Shown here one piece after another: positions 1 to 9,341 of a stretch of DNA of 64,000 nt; the stretch's first letter is position 1, and each line of letters starts with the position of its first letter. The notes beneath the pieces are model-generated. The model was not told the DNA's origin. It ran no database searches and saw only the letters and a list, made by a program, of their open reading frames with translations. The DNA lies in NCBI GenBank assembly GCA_017556705.1, contig JAFYMG010000003.1, forward strand, positions 17,402 through 81,401. Direction: 5' to 3'. The stretch comes from Paludibacteraceae bacterium (GTDB taxonomy: Bacteria; Bacteroidota; Bacteroidia; Bacteroidales; Paludibacteraceae). The translations under genes and the position numbers were made by a program.

Positions 1-1502
1 ACGATGGTTTGCAAAACGACCTCGATAAGTTGACAGGCGTTTTCCTCCAACGTGGTGAGTACAACTTCCCATTGGATCAAGAGAAATTGTGGAAGTTCGA
101 ACCAATCGCTAAAGTAGGCGATAAGGTAGAGGCTGCTGCATGGTTGGGTGAGGTAGATGAGAACTATCAACCACACAAGATCATGGTGCCATTTGTGTTC
201 GAGGGTACATACACCGTGAAGAGCATCGTGGCTGCTGGCGAGTACACTATCAACCAAGCGATTGCCGTATTGACCGACGCTGAGGGCGTGGATCATGAGG
301 TGACTATGGTGCAAAAATGGCCAGTGAAGAAACCAGTTCTTGCATATAAGAGCAAACCACGTCCATTCAAACTCCTCGAGACAGGTGTGCGTACTATCGA
401 TACTGCTAACCCAATCTGCGAGGGCGGTACAGGCTTTATCCCTGGTCCTTTCGGTACTGGTAAGACTGTGCTCCAACATGCTATTTCTAAGCAAGCAGAG
501 GCAGATATCGTGATCATCGCAGCTTGCGGTGAGCGTGCGAACGAGGTGGTGGAGACCTTTACCGAGTTCCCTGAGTTGGAAGACCCACATACAGGTCGCA
601 AGCTCATGGAGCGTACCATCATCATCGCTAACACCTCTAACATGCCAGTGGCATCACGTGAGGCATCTGTATATACCTCTATGGCTATTGCAGAGTACTA
701 CCGTTCAATGGGTCTCCGCGTATTGTTGATGGCCGACTCTACTTCTCGTTGGGCACAAGCATTGCGTGAGATGTCTAACCGTCTGGAGGAGTTGCCAGGT
801 CAAGATGCGTTCCCAATGGACTTGTCTGCTATCATCGGTGCGTTCTATGCGCGCGCGGGTTACGTGTACCTTAATAATGGTGCTACTGGTTCAGTGACCT
901 TCTTGGGTACTGTATCTCCTGCGGGTGGTAACTTGAAGGAGCCTGTTACTGAGGGTACTAAGAAAGTGGCTCGCTGCTTCTACGCATTGGAGCAAGCACG
1001 TGCTGACCGCAAGCGTTACCCAGCGGTGAACCCAATCGACTCTTATTCTAAGTATATCGAATATCCTGAGTTTGAGGAGTATATCACCAACCTCATCGAT
1101 GGTGAGTGGCTCGGCAAGGTGAACGATATGAAGACCTACCTCCAACGCGGTAAGGAGATCCAAGAGCAAATCAACATTCTTGGTGATGACGGTGTACCAG
1201 TAGATTATCATGAGGAGTTCTGGAAAGCCGAGGTAATCGACTTCGTGGTTCTCCAACAAGATGCATTCGATAAGATCGATGCTGTCTGCCCAATGGAGCG
1301 TCAACAATATATCCTCAACCTCGTGATGGATATCTGCAAGCACGACTACGATTTCGTTGACTTCAACGATGTAAGTACCTACTTCAAACGCGTAATCAAC
1401 CTCTGCAAACAGATGAACTACGCTGAGTTCAAGAGCGAGGCATTTAATCAATATCAACAACAACTCAACGACCTTCTCGCTGAGAAACAAATCAAAGCAT
1501 AA
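1..1502 (+). CDS. ntpA: V-type ATPase catalytic subunit A (5' end cut by window)
   Basis: Catalytic, nucleotide-binding subunit of the V1 head of a V/A-type ATPase, which couples ATP hydrolysis or synthesis to ion flow through the membrane Vo part. The frame is open to the left edge (reading from base 3), so about 85-90 N-terminal residues are missing; subunit A is normally near 585 residues and 499 are present. The P-loop GPFGTGKT lies near bases 440-470, and the non-homologous insertion typical of A subunits is visible before it. The gene is followed after 5 bp by subunit B, so the two are translated together. Subunits E and the DUF2764/C-like protein, usual upstream neighbours in Bacteroidales, would lie outside the window. 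Confidence 0.95.
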   Translation, partial: DGLQNDLDKLTGVFLQRGEYNFPLDQEKLWKFEPIAKVGDKVEAAAWLGEVDENYQPHKIMVPFVFEGTYTVKSIVAAGEYTINQAIAVLTDAEGVDHEVTMVQKWPVKKPVLAYKSKPRPFKLLETGVRTIDTANPICEGGTGFIPGPFGTGKTVLQHAISKQAEADIVIIAACGERANEVVETFTEFPELEDPHTGRKLMERTIIIANTSNMPVASREASVYTSMAIAEYYRSMGLRVLLMADSTSRWAQALREMSNRLEELPGQDAFPMDLSAIIGAFYARAGYVYLNNGATGSVTFLGTVSPAGGNLKEPVTEGTKKVARCFYALEQARADRKRYPAVNPIDSYSKYIEYPEFEEYITNLIDGEWLGKVNDMKTYLQRGKEIQEQINILGDDGVPVDYHEEFWKAEVIDFVVLQQDAFDKIDAVCPMERQQYILNLVMDICKHDYDFVDFNDVSTYFKRVINLCKQMNYAEFKSEAFNQYQQQLNDLLAEKQIKA

Positions 1503-1507
1503 CGACT

Positions 1508-2833
1508 ATGGCAAAAGCATTTCAAAAGATTTATACACAAATCACAGCTATCACCAAGGCTACTTGCTCATTGAAAGCTGAAGGTGTAGGTAACGACGAG
1601 CTCGCTACCGTGAATGGCAAACTCGCACAGGTCGTTAAGATCATGGGCGATGATGTGACTCTCCAAGTATTTGAGGGCACTGAGGGTATCCCAACCAACG
1701 CAGAAGTAGTGTTCCTTGGCAAAGCTCCATCACTCAAGGTGAGCGAGCAATTGGCAGGTCGCTTCTTCAACGCATATGGTGATCCTATCGATGGCGGACC
1801 TGCTATTGAAGGTCAAGAGGTAGAGATCGGTGGTCCTAGTGTGAACCCAGTACGCCGTAAACAACCATCTGAGTTGATTGCTACGGGTATCGCAGGTATC
1901 GACTTGAATAATACATTGGTGTCTGGACAAAAGATTCCATTCTTCGCTGACCCAGACCAACCATACAACCAAGTGATGGCTAACGTGGCTCTCCGTGCAG
2001 AGGCTGATAAGATTATCTTGGGTGGTATGGGATTGACCAACGATGACTATTTGTACTTCAAGAATGTGTTCTCTAACGCAGGTGTGTTGGACCGCATCGT
2101 GTCTTTCGTTAACACCACTGAGAACCCACCAGTAGAGCGTTTGTTGATTCCAGATATGGCACTCTGCGCAGCTGAGTACTTCGCTGTACAAAAACACGAG
2201 AAAGTGTTGGTGCTCTTGACCGATATGACACTTTACGCCGATGCATTGGCTATCGTATCTAACCGTATGGACCAAATTCCTTCTAAGGACTCTATGCCTG
2301 GTTCACTCTATTCTGACCTCGCTAAGATCTACGAGAAAGCGGTTCAATTCCCAGAGGAAGCAGGTGGTGGTTCCATCACCATCATCGCGGTGACAACCCT
2401 TTCTGGTGGTGACATTACTCACGCTATTCCAGATAACACCGGTTATATCACCGAGGGTCAGTTGTACCTCCGTCGTGACTCTGATATCGGTAAGGTTATC
2501 GTGGATCCATTCCGTTCACTCTCTCGTTTGAAACAATTGGTGGCAGGCAAGAAAACCCGCGAAGATCACCCACAAGTGATGAACGCTGCTGTTCGCTTGT
2601 ACGCCGATGCTGCCAACGCTAAAACCAAGCAAGAGAACGGTTTCGACTTGACCGACTACGACGAGCGTTGCCTCGAGTTTGCTAAGGCATATTCTACACA
2701 AATCTTGGCTATTGACGTGAACATCAACACTACACAGATGTTGGATGTATCTTGGACCTTGTTCGGCAAATACTTCAAACCAGAAGAGGCTAACATCAAA
2801 CAAGAACTCGTAAATAAATATTGGCCAAAATAA
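1508..2833 (+). CDS. ntpB: V-type ATPase subunit B
   Basis: Non-catalytic nucleotide-binding subunit that alternates with A in the A3B3 hexamer. It is 441 residues, slightly short of the usual 455-465, and collinear throughout. The conserved stretch around PFFADPDQPYNQ, the DMTLYADAL segment and the SGGDITHAIPDNTGYITEGQ region identify subunit B rather than F-type beta. It lacks a classical P-loop, as expected for B. The start ATG lies 5 bp after the stop of subunit A. A 107-bp spacer with repeat modules separates it from subunit D. Confidence 0.96.
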   Translation: MAKAFQKIYTQITAITKATCSLKAEGVGNDELATVNGKLAQVVKIMGDDVTLQVFEGTEGIPTNAEVVFLGKAPSLKVSEQLAGRFFNAYGDPIDGGPAIEGQEVEIGGPSVNPVRRKQPSELIATGIAGIDLNNTLVSGQKIPFFADPDQPYNQVMANVALRAEADKIILGGMGLTNDDYLYFKNVFSNAGVLDRIVSFVNTTENPPVERLLIPDMALCAAEYFAVQKHEKVLVLLTDMTLYADALAIVSNRMDQIPSKDSMPGSLYSDLAKIYEKAVQFPEEAGGGSITIIAVTTLSGGDITHAIPDNTGYITEGQLYLRRDSDIGKVIVDPFRSLSRLKQLVAGKKTREDHPQVMNAAVRLYADAANAKTKQENGFDLTDYDERCLEFAKAYSTQILAIDVNINTTQMLDVSWTLFGKYFKPEEANIKQELVNKYWPK

Positions 2834-2940
2834 GTTTCGCAGAAATTTAGCTTCGCTGAAAAGTTATGCTTCGCATGAATAATTAGCCCTGCTGAATATT
2901 CACGAAGTAACCCTTCACGAACAAAGTGAGTTAAAAAAAC
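2834..2940. repeat. palindromic-module spacer inside the V-ATPase operon
   Basis: Spacer between subunits B and D made of short units, each a small hairpin followed by GAA or GAAT: TTTCGCAGAAA, a TTCGC unit, ATGCTTCGCAT and a degenerate AGCCCTGCT unit. The tail repeats TTCACGAAGTAAC-like words with small changes. The ATGCTTCGCAT unit and the CACGAAGTAAC words recur in the spacer between subunits I and K. No promoter or terminator is seen, so it should be transcribed as part of the operon mRNA. Confidence 0.6.
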
Positions 2941-3573
2941 ATGGCAATTAGTTATCAATTTAATAAAACATCGTTGCAGGCTTTGGAGAAAGACCTCAAG
3001 ATGCGCCAACGTACTTTGCCTACACTTCAGAGCAAGGAGTCTGCACTCCGCCTTGAAGTGAAACGCGCAAAGGACGAGATCAAGGCGCTCGACGCTGAGG
3101 TGGATCGCCGCATCAAAGACTACGACCAGATGTTGGCACTCTGGGGTGAGTTTGACACTTCCCTCATCCACGTGGATGACGTGCGCATGTCGATCAAGAA
3201 GATCGCAGGTGTGCGCGTACCCGTGTTGGAAGAGGTGGTGTATTCCACCAAGGAGTTTAGCATCTTCTCGAGTCCAAAATGGTTTGCGGACGGCTTCAAC
3301 CAACTCAAAGCCATTGCCGATGTAGGTATCCGTCAGGAGTTTGTGCGCCGCAAGGTGGAACTTCTGGACTATGCACGCAAGAAAACCACCCAAAAGGTGA
3401 ACCTCTTTGAGAAAGTGCAAATACCTGGTTATCAGGACGCTATTCGTAAGATTAAGCGTTTTATGGAAGACGAAGAGAACCTTAGCAAGTCATCGCAAAA
3501 GATTGTTAAGTCTAAGCGCGAGGCAGAAGCACGATTGGCTGAGGAGCAAGCGAGAAAGGAGGCACAAGCATGA
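2941..3573 (+). CDS. ntpD: V-type ATPase subunit D
   Basis: Central stalk subunit that transmits rotation between the A3B3 head and the membrane rotor. It has 210 residues, normal for the family, and is predicted as two long alpha-helical coiled-coil arms: N-terminal NKTSLQALEKDLKMRQRTLP and a charged C-terminal helix ending in EEQARKEAQA, with a short globular section between. Its stop overlaps the start of subunit I by four bases (ATGA), so translation is coupled. Confidence 0.93.
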   Translation: MAISYQFNKTSLQALEKDLKMRQRTLPTLQSKESALRLEVKRAKDEIKALDAEVDRRIKDYDQMLALWGEFDTSLIHVDDVRMSIKKIAGVRVPVLEEVVYSTKEFSIFSSPKWFADGFNQLKAIADVGIRQEFVRRKVELLDYARKKTTQKVNLFEKVQIPGYQDAIRKIKRFMEDEENLSKSSQKIVKSKREAEARLAEEQARKEAQA

Positions 3574-5327
3574 TTACCCAGATGAAGAAATACACCTTCT
3601 TGGTGTTCCATCGTGAGTACGAGGCGTTTCTCGAGCAATTGCGCGAGTTGGGCGTAGTACATATCACGGAGAAAGCAGCAGGAATGGCAGAAGACAAGCA
3701 ATTACAAGAGTTGCTTGCAGAGGCGGATAAAATCCGCAAGGTACTTGCTCAAGGTGCTCCTGATCAATTGCTTCAAGAGAAAGCTGCACTTGAACAACGC
3801 ATTGCTGCTACTCAAAAAGAGGCAAATAAGATGGCTGTTTGGGGCGACTTTTCGGCTGAATGTATTGCAGATTTGAAGCAAGCAGGTTATACCCTCCGCT
3901 ACTTCACATGCCCAAAGAAAGCCTTCCAAGAGGAGTGGGGTATCGTGGTAGCAGAGCAGGGTGCTACACTTTATTTTGTGCAAGTGAACAACGCAGGCGA
4001 GGCACCAGAGCAATGCCAAGAGCAATATCTCAATGAGAAATCGGCTGCTGATTTGCAGAAAGATGTAGAGGGACTCAATGGTTTGCTGGTTGCGCAAAAT
4101 GTACGTATTGAACTCTGGGCAAAGGAGAATATGCCCGCATTAGAAGCACAACTCATAGAACTCAACCAACAGATTGACTGGCAACGTGTTACACTCAATA
4201 CTGGCTCGGAGGCAGATGGTAGTTTGAAGATCCTTGAAGGCTTCTGCCCTGTAGATCAAGAGGCTGCTCTCAATGAGATGCTGGATAAGCAAGATGTGTA
4301 TTTCCATGCAGAAGATCCTACTGCGGAGGACAATACGCCTATCAAACTGCGCAACAACCGCTTCACCAAGCTCTTCGAGTCACTGACTGGCATGTACGGT
4401 TGGCCAAACTATGGTGAGTTTGATCCTACTCCTATTTTGGCCCCCTTCTTCCTATTGTTCTTTGCGATGTGTATGGGTGACTGCGGGTATGGTATTATGC
4501 TGATTATCATTGGCTTGATGATCTCAAAGAAGAAACTCAATATCGCTATGTTTGAGGGCCTTGGTCCTATCATTACTGTGTTGGGTGTGGGTACTATGGT
4601 CGTTGGTTTCTTCCTTGGAACTTTTATGGGTATTGACCTTTACGCCGCAGAATGGGTGCCACAAGCATTGAAGAATGTGATGATCAAGGGCAATATCGAA
4701 GTGGCTGGTTCTTCCTATGACATTCAAATGGTATTGGCACTCTGTATCGGTGTGTTCCATATCTGTTTAGCAATGGTGGTGAAGGCTATTTGCTACACAA
4801 AGCAAACTGGTTTCAAGGAAAATATTGCTACTTGGGGTTGGACATTGCTCATCGTAGGTGGCTTGCTCATAGCTATTCTAGGTATGACTGTATTGCCACA
4901 AGAGGTGTTCAAGTGGACACTTATCGCGGTAGCTGGTATATCGGCTCTAGGTATTTATATTTTCAATACGCCAGGACGTAACCCACTGATTAATATCGGT
5001 GCAGGTTTATGGGAAACCTATAATATGGCAACTGGTATCTTGGGCGACGTGCTCTCCTATATCCGTCTTTATGCCCTTGGCTTGGCTGGTGGTATGTTGG
5101 GCGCTGCGTTCAACAACTTGGGCTTGATGGTTATGGGTGGCAGTGTAGAAGGAGCAACCTGGCAATGGTTGCCATTCGTACTGATCTTGGTGTTGGGCCA
5201 CGTATTGAACTTGGCGATGTCCGCACTGGGTGCGTTTGTCCACCCATTGCGTCTAAGCTTTGTGGAGTACTTCAAGAACGCTGGTTACGAAGGTAAAGGC
5301 ACATTGTATCAACCATTTAAGAAATAA
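3570..5327 (+). CDS. ntpI: V-type ATPase subunit I (a-subunit homologue)
   Basis: Membrane stator subunit that forms the ion half-channels beside the rotor ring. The first roughly 270 residues are soluble and partly coiled-coil; the remainder carries about seven or eight transmembrane segments. The hallmark GDxGYG-type stretch is present as MGDCGYGI, followed by the SYIRLYALGLAGG helix, whose Arg is the expected stator charge, and FVHPLRLSFVEYFKNAGYEG at the C terminus. It is 585 residues, somewhat shorter than the common 620-660. It overlaps subunit D by 4 bp and is separated from the rotor gene by a 174-bp repeat-rich spacer. Confidence 0.94.
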   Translation: MITQMKKYTFLVFHREYEAFLEQLRELGVVHITEKAAGMAEDKQLQELLAEADKIRKVLAQGAPDQLLQEKAALEQRIAATQKEANKMAVWGDFSAECIADLKQAGYTLRYFTCPKKAFQEEWGIVVAEQGATLYFVQVNNAGEAPEQCQEQYLNEKSAADLQKDVEGLNGLLVAQNVRIELWAKENMPALEAQLIELNQQIDWQRVTLNTGSEADGSLKILEGFCPVDQEAALNEMLDKQDVYFHAEDPTAEDNTPIKLRNNRFTKLFESLTGMYGWPNYGEFDPTPILAPFFLLFFAMCMGDCGYGIMLIIIGLMISKKKLNIAMFEGLGPIITVLGVGTMVVGFFLGTFMGIDLYAAEWVPQALKNVMIKGNIEVAGSSYDIQMVLALCIGVFHICLAMVVKAICYTKQTGFKENIATWGWTLLIVGGLLIAILGMTVLPQEVFKWTLIAVAGISALGIYIFNTPGRNPLINIGAGLWETYNMATGILGDVLSYIRLYALGLAGGMLGAAFNNLGLMVMGGSVEGATWQWLPFVLILVLGHVLNLAMSALGAFVHPLRLSFVEYFKNAGYEGKGTLYQPFKK

Positions 5328-5332
5328 ATAGT

Positions 5333-5470
5333 TGATGAGTTATGCTTCGCATGAATGGTTAGCCCTCGGGCTGAATCATTAGTTCTGCTGAATGTTCACA
5401 AAGTAACTATTCATTCGCGCAGCGAATAACTATTCACGAAGTAACTCTTCACGAACTAAGTGAATAATAA
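5333..5470. repeat. palindromic-module spacer between V-ATPase I and K
   Basis: Between subunits I and K lie units with changing but self-complementary cores: ATGCTTCGCAT followed by GAAT, AGCCCTCGGGCT followed by GAAT, a degenerate unit, and TTCGCGCAGCGAA followed by TAACTATTC. Near-copies of CACGAAGTAACTCTTCACG words follow. No TAnnTTTG promoter was found, so subunit K is probably on the operon mRNA and these hairpins would be in the transcript. Differential stability of the ring-subunit message is a possible role, which is inference. Confidence 0.6.
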
Positions 5471-5480
5471 ACATTAATAA

Positions 5481-5921
<441 letters not shown>

Positions 5922-5952
5922 TTGCTGTGAAAGCATTGGTATTATTGCCAAT

Positions 5953-5986
5953 AAAGATGGAGGGATGTATCCTTCCATCTTTTTTT
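5953..5986 (+). terminator. Rho-independent terminator of the V-ATPase operon
   Basis: A 13-bp stem with one G-U pair (arms 5953-5965 and 5970-5982) around loop TGTA, followed by a run of T residues, 31 bp after the subunit K stop. Confidence 0.9.
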
Positions 5987-6017
5987 GCTGCTTAACAACA
6001 TATATTGTGTTATTTTC

Positions 6018-6048
6018 TTTGCGTATTCAGAAAAATATTGTAATTTTG
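6018..6048 (+). promoter_or_regulatory. Bacteroidota-type promoter for the TerB-like gene
   Basis: TTTG at 6018-6021 and TAATTTTG at 6041-6048, spacing 19 bp. This matches the -33/-7 consensus of the Bacteroidota primary sigma factor. The start codon at 6084 follows a short A/T-rich leader without a Shine-Dalgarno motif. Confidence 0.65.
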
Positions 6049-6083
6049 TCCCGCAATATTAATCTACTAAATTCTTAATCACC

Positions 6084-7493
6084 ATGCGACACCACCAGAA
6101 AATAGCGATTGCGCGTCTGATTTCAGACCTCATCAAATCTGATGATGTGATATGCAAAGAAGAGGTTGCGCTCTACAACCACATTGTTTGTAGTTTTGAT
6201 ATCTCCCAAGATGAGTTGCACGAAGCACAATTTGTTTCACAGGCAGAAGCAGTTTCGTATATCAGAAACATGGTGCCAAGTGAGCAGAAAAAGATATTCT
6301 CTATTCTGCGAAAAGCTGCCTATTCGGATAACTCATGCGTAGCACGCGAAGCATTGCTATTGCAGACTTTATCCTTGACCCTCAATGATACCAACAATAA
6401 ATATCATCTTCTATCTACATTGATGAAAGGTTGGCAAAACCCAGAGAAATATGTAGTGTATATTGAAAGTGACTATATGCCTGCTATCAATGAGGAGGTT
6501 ATGCAGCAATACGAAATGATTTCTAACTTGCTACATCTTTGGAAATTTGAGTTTATTTATATTCCCCAACTTACTCAGTCGCTTCGCGAAATGGAGCGTA
6601 GTTATCTATGCGATATTATTCGCTACATGAATCCACGTCTTTCGACTGAAATGTTGAATAATTTATATGAACGATTAACCAATTTTACGACCGAGAGTTT
6701 TACGCGCGATTACTTAGCCAATTCTTCGCACCATAACCATTTCTATGACATCGCACCCTCATTATTAATCAATGTGGGGTTGTCGCATGTGCCTGCTTCT
6801 CTGCCAGCGCAGCAAGATACATATTTTATTAATTTCCTGACAATTCGTTTGGAGGATGAGCCCGATTGTGTACTCAATGAGGTACGTCGGTTCTTGGATG
6901 AATACGAAACCTATATCACAGAACCAGAATATCATCGTCCCAAACGAGGTAAGACCTTGTTTCATTATCACGGATTCTATAAGCAACTCTTTGATTTTCT
7001 AGCACGGCATCATACTAATGGTGAAGAAAATCGTATTGTGATTGATATACCAGCGCGTCGTATTTGGATGCGTGGGATAGAGGTTCAAATGAGTGCCACA
7101 CAATTGGCAACGTATGTCTTTATCTTACATCAAACATTATGCACGCATCATGGTGGATTGATCAAAGCAGGGCAACATAATCCGCTTTCAGAGAAAGATG
7201 AGATGCGTCTTGGGCTTACATATCATGCGATATGCAATCTTTTCCGCGACACACCAATTACCGAAGAACGCTCTTATTTGGAGGATGTGGCAAATATCCG
7301 TGGATATATTGCGCGCATTCGTACTGCAATAGCACATCATATTGATGATCAAGATATTAAGTTCTATACACCACAAGATACGAGTGATAAATCACGCTAT
7401 CATATTGCAATCGAACCTACCAATGTGATTCTGCGTACTGCTTCGGGAGATATTCCGTTTGTGGAATATCCTTTTTGGAAGAAATTGAGGTGA
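6084..7493 (+). CDS. TerB-like domain protein of unknown function
   Basis: A 469-residue soluble protein. The N-terminal 110 residues resemble the TerB/DjlA-type all-helical fold: the IARLISDLIKSDDVICKEE segment carries the acidic motif typical of that fold, followed by an ALLLQTLSLTL helix. The middle is an extended helical region. The C-terminal third (PARRIWMRGIEVQMSATQLA onward) looks like a winged-helix or response-regulator-type output domain, but I cannot name it. No signal peptide or membrane segment is seen. It is a monocistronic unit with its own promoter and a perfect inverted repeat after it. Function unknown; a stress or envelope regulatory role is only a family-level guess. Confidence 0.7.
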   Translation: MRHHQKIAIARLISDLIKSDDVICKEEVALYNHIVCSFDISQDELHEAQFVSQAEAVSYIRNMVPSEQKKIFSILRKAAYSDNSCVAREALLLQTLSLTLNDTNNKYHLLSTLMKGWQNPEKYVVYIESDYMPAINEEVMQQYEMISNLLHLWKFEFIYIPQLTQSLREMERSYLCDIIRYMNPRLSTEMLNNLYERLTNFTTESFTRDYLANSSHHNHFYDIAPSLLINVGLSHVPASLPAQQDTYFINFLTIRLEDEPDCVLNEVRRFLDEYETYITEPEYHRPKRGKTLFHYHGFYKQLFDFLARHHTNGEENRIVIDIPARRIWMRGIEVQMSATQLATYVFILHQTLCTHHGGLIKAGQHNPLSEKDEMRLGLTYHAICNLFRDTPITEERSYLEDVANIRGYIARIRTAIAHHIDDQDIKFYTPQDTSDKSRYHIAIEPTNVILRTASGDIPFVEYPFWKKLR

Positions 7494-7504
7494 TTTTTTA
7501 GATG

Positions 7505-7567
7505 AAACAACAATATTGCTATTTTTCCAGGTTTGTGAACAGAGGAGAAATAGCAATATTGTTGTTT
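7505..7567. terminator. perfect 20-bp inverted repeat, probable terminator
   Basis: Arms 7505-7524 and 7548-7567 are perfectly complementary over 20 bp around a 23-nt loop, 11 bp after the TerB-like stop codon. The right arm ends in TTGTTGTTT, a poor but T-rich tail. It most likely terminates the upstream gene. The length and perfection are unusual, so a small RNA or a protein-binding palindrome is an alternative. Confidence 0.55.
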
Positions 7568-7592
7568 ATATGTAAATGTCGCAAAATGGCAC

Positions 7593-7600
7593 TATTTTTG
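7593..7600 (+). promoter_or_regulatory. probable -7 element for the 7.7-9.3 kb gene pair
   Basis: TATTTTTG 65 bp upstream of the next start codon fits the TAnnTTTG -7 consensus. I do not see a TTTG at the expected distance upstream, so the call rests on one element. Confidence 0.4.
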
Positions 7601-7664
7601 CAGCGATTTTAATAGGCAACTAGCTCGTGCCATTAAACCAAAACTATTAAAAAACCTTACAACT

Positions 7665-8177
7665 ATGACACACGACAACAAAGGATTCGCTAAACCAATG
7701 GTGGATCATCGTCAGAACATGAATGACCCAGCAATGAATTATTCGTTGCAAAATGGTCTTTTGAATCGGTCATACCAAACAACAACTTCTTGGTTGGTTA
7801 GAGGAACGTTGCTCATTACCTTGGCTCTGCTATTCATACTACCATTGTATGATCTATTTACAGGTACTATATCTCATAAGATATGGATGCTGTTGATAGT
7901 GTCAATGTCGCTCTTGCTTTATGTATATGTAATTGTGTACATGGTTGGCAAATGGAATGAAGATAGGCATCGAATGAAAGTGCCTAAAGTATTTAAGATA
8001 ATGCTATCCATACTGATAGTGGCATTTTTGGTCGCTCTCTACCGAGATTTCTATCTCTCTGGATTTGGCATAAGACCTTATATTATTCCTATGGCTCTTG
8101 CAGTTGTGATATTATTTGTTGCTGCGATTCGCTTGTTGATTCGTAGGCATAAATATATAAAAAACCGAAAACATTAA
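7665..8177 (+). CDS. small integral membrane protein of unknown function
   Basis: A 170-residue protein with a hydrophilic N-terminal tail of about 45 residues and four predicted transmembrane helices (roughly residues 46-66, 74-95, 107-124 and 137-157), ending in a strongly basic tail (RRHKYIKNRKH), which suggests a cytoplasmic C terminus. I recognise no family. It is 24 bp upstream of the choloylglycine-hydrolase-family gene and probably shares its transcript. No catalytic motif is visible. Confidence 0.7.
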   Translation: MTHDNKGFAKPMVDHRQNMNDPAMNYSLQNGLLNRSYQTTTSWLVRGTLLITLALLFILPLYDLFTGTISHKIWMLLIVSMSLLLYVYVIVYMVGKWNEDRHRMKVPKVFKIMLSILIVAFLVALYRDFYLSGFGIRPYIIPMALAVVILFVAAIRLLIRRHKYIKNRKH

Positions 8178-8201
8178 CCAAACTATTAAACCTTTAGAAC
8201 T

Positions 8202-9281
8202 ATGAAAAAAATTCTTCTTGTCATCATCATGATGACTGGTGCTTTGGGCTTACACAAAGCCGAAGCCTGTACAGGCATTACTTTGCAAACGATTGACAGT
8301 ATGACTGTTACTGCCCGGACGATAGAATGGGCAGCGCAACCATTAACGGCAATGTATGTGGTGGTGCCTCGTGGTCAGAAACAGCGTTCCATGCTGCCTG
8401 ATGGTACTATGCATGGTAAAACATTCAAAGCCACCTATGGCTATGTGGGTATTGCAGTAGAAAACGATGCTTTTGTGATGGAAGGTATCAATGAGGCGGG
8501 ATTGGCGGCAGGACTATTCTATTTTCCTGAATATGGCGAGTATATGCCCTATAAGGAAGCGGATAAGTCTATATGCGTGAGCGACATGCAGTTTGTGGCG
8601 TGGGTGCTGAGTGAGTGTGCTACAATAGATGAGATGATTGCGCTGTTACCTACTATTCGTGTGATAGGCGTGGATCCTCGCGCTTCTACGGTGCATTGGC
8701 GTGTGACAGAGCCATCGGGTAGGCAAGTGGTGGTGGAGATTGTGGATCAAGAGGTAAAGGTTCATGAGAATCCATTGGGTGTACTGACTAATTCGCCGGA
8801 GTTTACATGGCATTTGACTAATCTTAACAACTATGTAAACCTCATGGCAGGTGCTGTCAATCACCGCGAAGTAGGTACTTTAAATTTGCATGCATTTGGT
8901 GGTGGTAGTGGCTTGCATGGTCTGCCAGGTGATATGACCCCTCCTTCTCGCTTTGTGCGTGCAGCATTTTTCCAAAGTACGGCCCCACAATTGGAAACAA
9001 CAGAAGCTACTGTGGTACAGGCATTTCACCTATTGAATAACTTTGATATTCCAGTTGGAATACAGTTTGGTGATCCAGATCTGGTGCCCGATATGCCGAG
9101 TGCTACACAGATAACTATTGCAACGGATTTGCAAAATCATCGTTTTTACTATCGCACAATGTACAATGCTACTATTCGTTGCATCGACTTACGTAAGATT
9201 GATTTCGATCGTGTGGCGTTCCAAGCCAAGGCATTGGACATCAGCCGAGAACAGCCAATAGAGTTGGTGGAGGTATATTGA
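8202..9281 (+). CDS. secreted choloylglycine hydrolase family enzyme (bile salt hydrolase / penicillin V acylase type)
   Basis: N-terminal nucleophile amidase of the linear-amide C-N hydrolase family, 359 residues. A signal peptide (residues 1-22, ending KAEA) precedes Cys23, which would become the N-terminal nucleophile after cleavage in the periplasm. Family positions are present: Arg39 in TARTIEW, Asn97 in INEAGLAAG, Asn197 in LTNSPEF, and Arg250/Arg253 in SRFVRA. The residue equivalent to Asp21 of Clostridium bile salt hydrolase is Glu42, common in the Gram-negative branch. Substrate is uncertain: conjugated bile salts, penicillin V, N-acyl homoserine lactones and N-acyl amides are all known in the family. 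A bidirectional terminator follows. Confidence 0.88.
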   Translation: MKKILLVIIMMTGALGLHKAEACTGITLQTIDSMTVTARTIEWAAQPLTAMYVVVPRGQKQRSMLPDGTMHGKTFKATYGYVGIAVENDAFVMEGINEAGLAAGLFYFPEYGEYMPYKEADKSICVSDMQFVAWVLSECATIDEMIALLPTIRVIGVDPRASTVHWRVTEPSGRQVVVEIVDQEVKVHENPLGVLTNSPEFTWHLTNLNNYVNLMAGAVNHREVGTLNLHAFGGGSGLHGLPGDMTPPSRFVRAAFFQSTAPQLETTEATVVQAFHLLNNFDIPVGIQFGDPDLVPDMPSATQITIATDLQNHRFYYRTMYNATIRCIDLRKIDFDRVAFQAKALDISREQPIELVEVY

Positions 9282-9292
9282 TACGGATAAAT

Positions 9293-9323
9293 AAAAAGGG
9301 TTGCGAATTTCGCAACCCTTTTT
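9293..9323. terminator. bidirectional terminator between convergent genes
   Basis: A perfect 14-bp stem (9293-9306 with 9310-9323) around loop ATT, with A-tract on one side and T-tract on the other. It can end both the hydrolase transcript and the minus-strand amylase transcript. Confidence 0.92.
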
Positions 9324-9341
9324 ATTTATATCATTGCTTTA

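Noticed and set aside
2656..3420. 254-codon minus-strand frame across V-ATPase B and D
   Set aside because: Opposite to two well-conserved operon genes and has no family resemblance.
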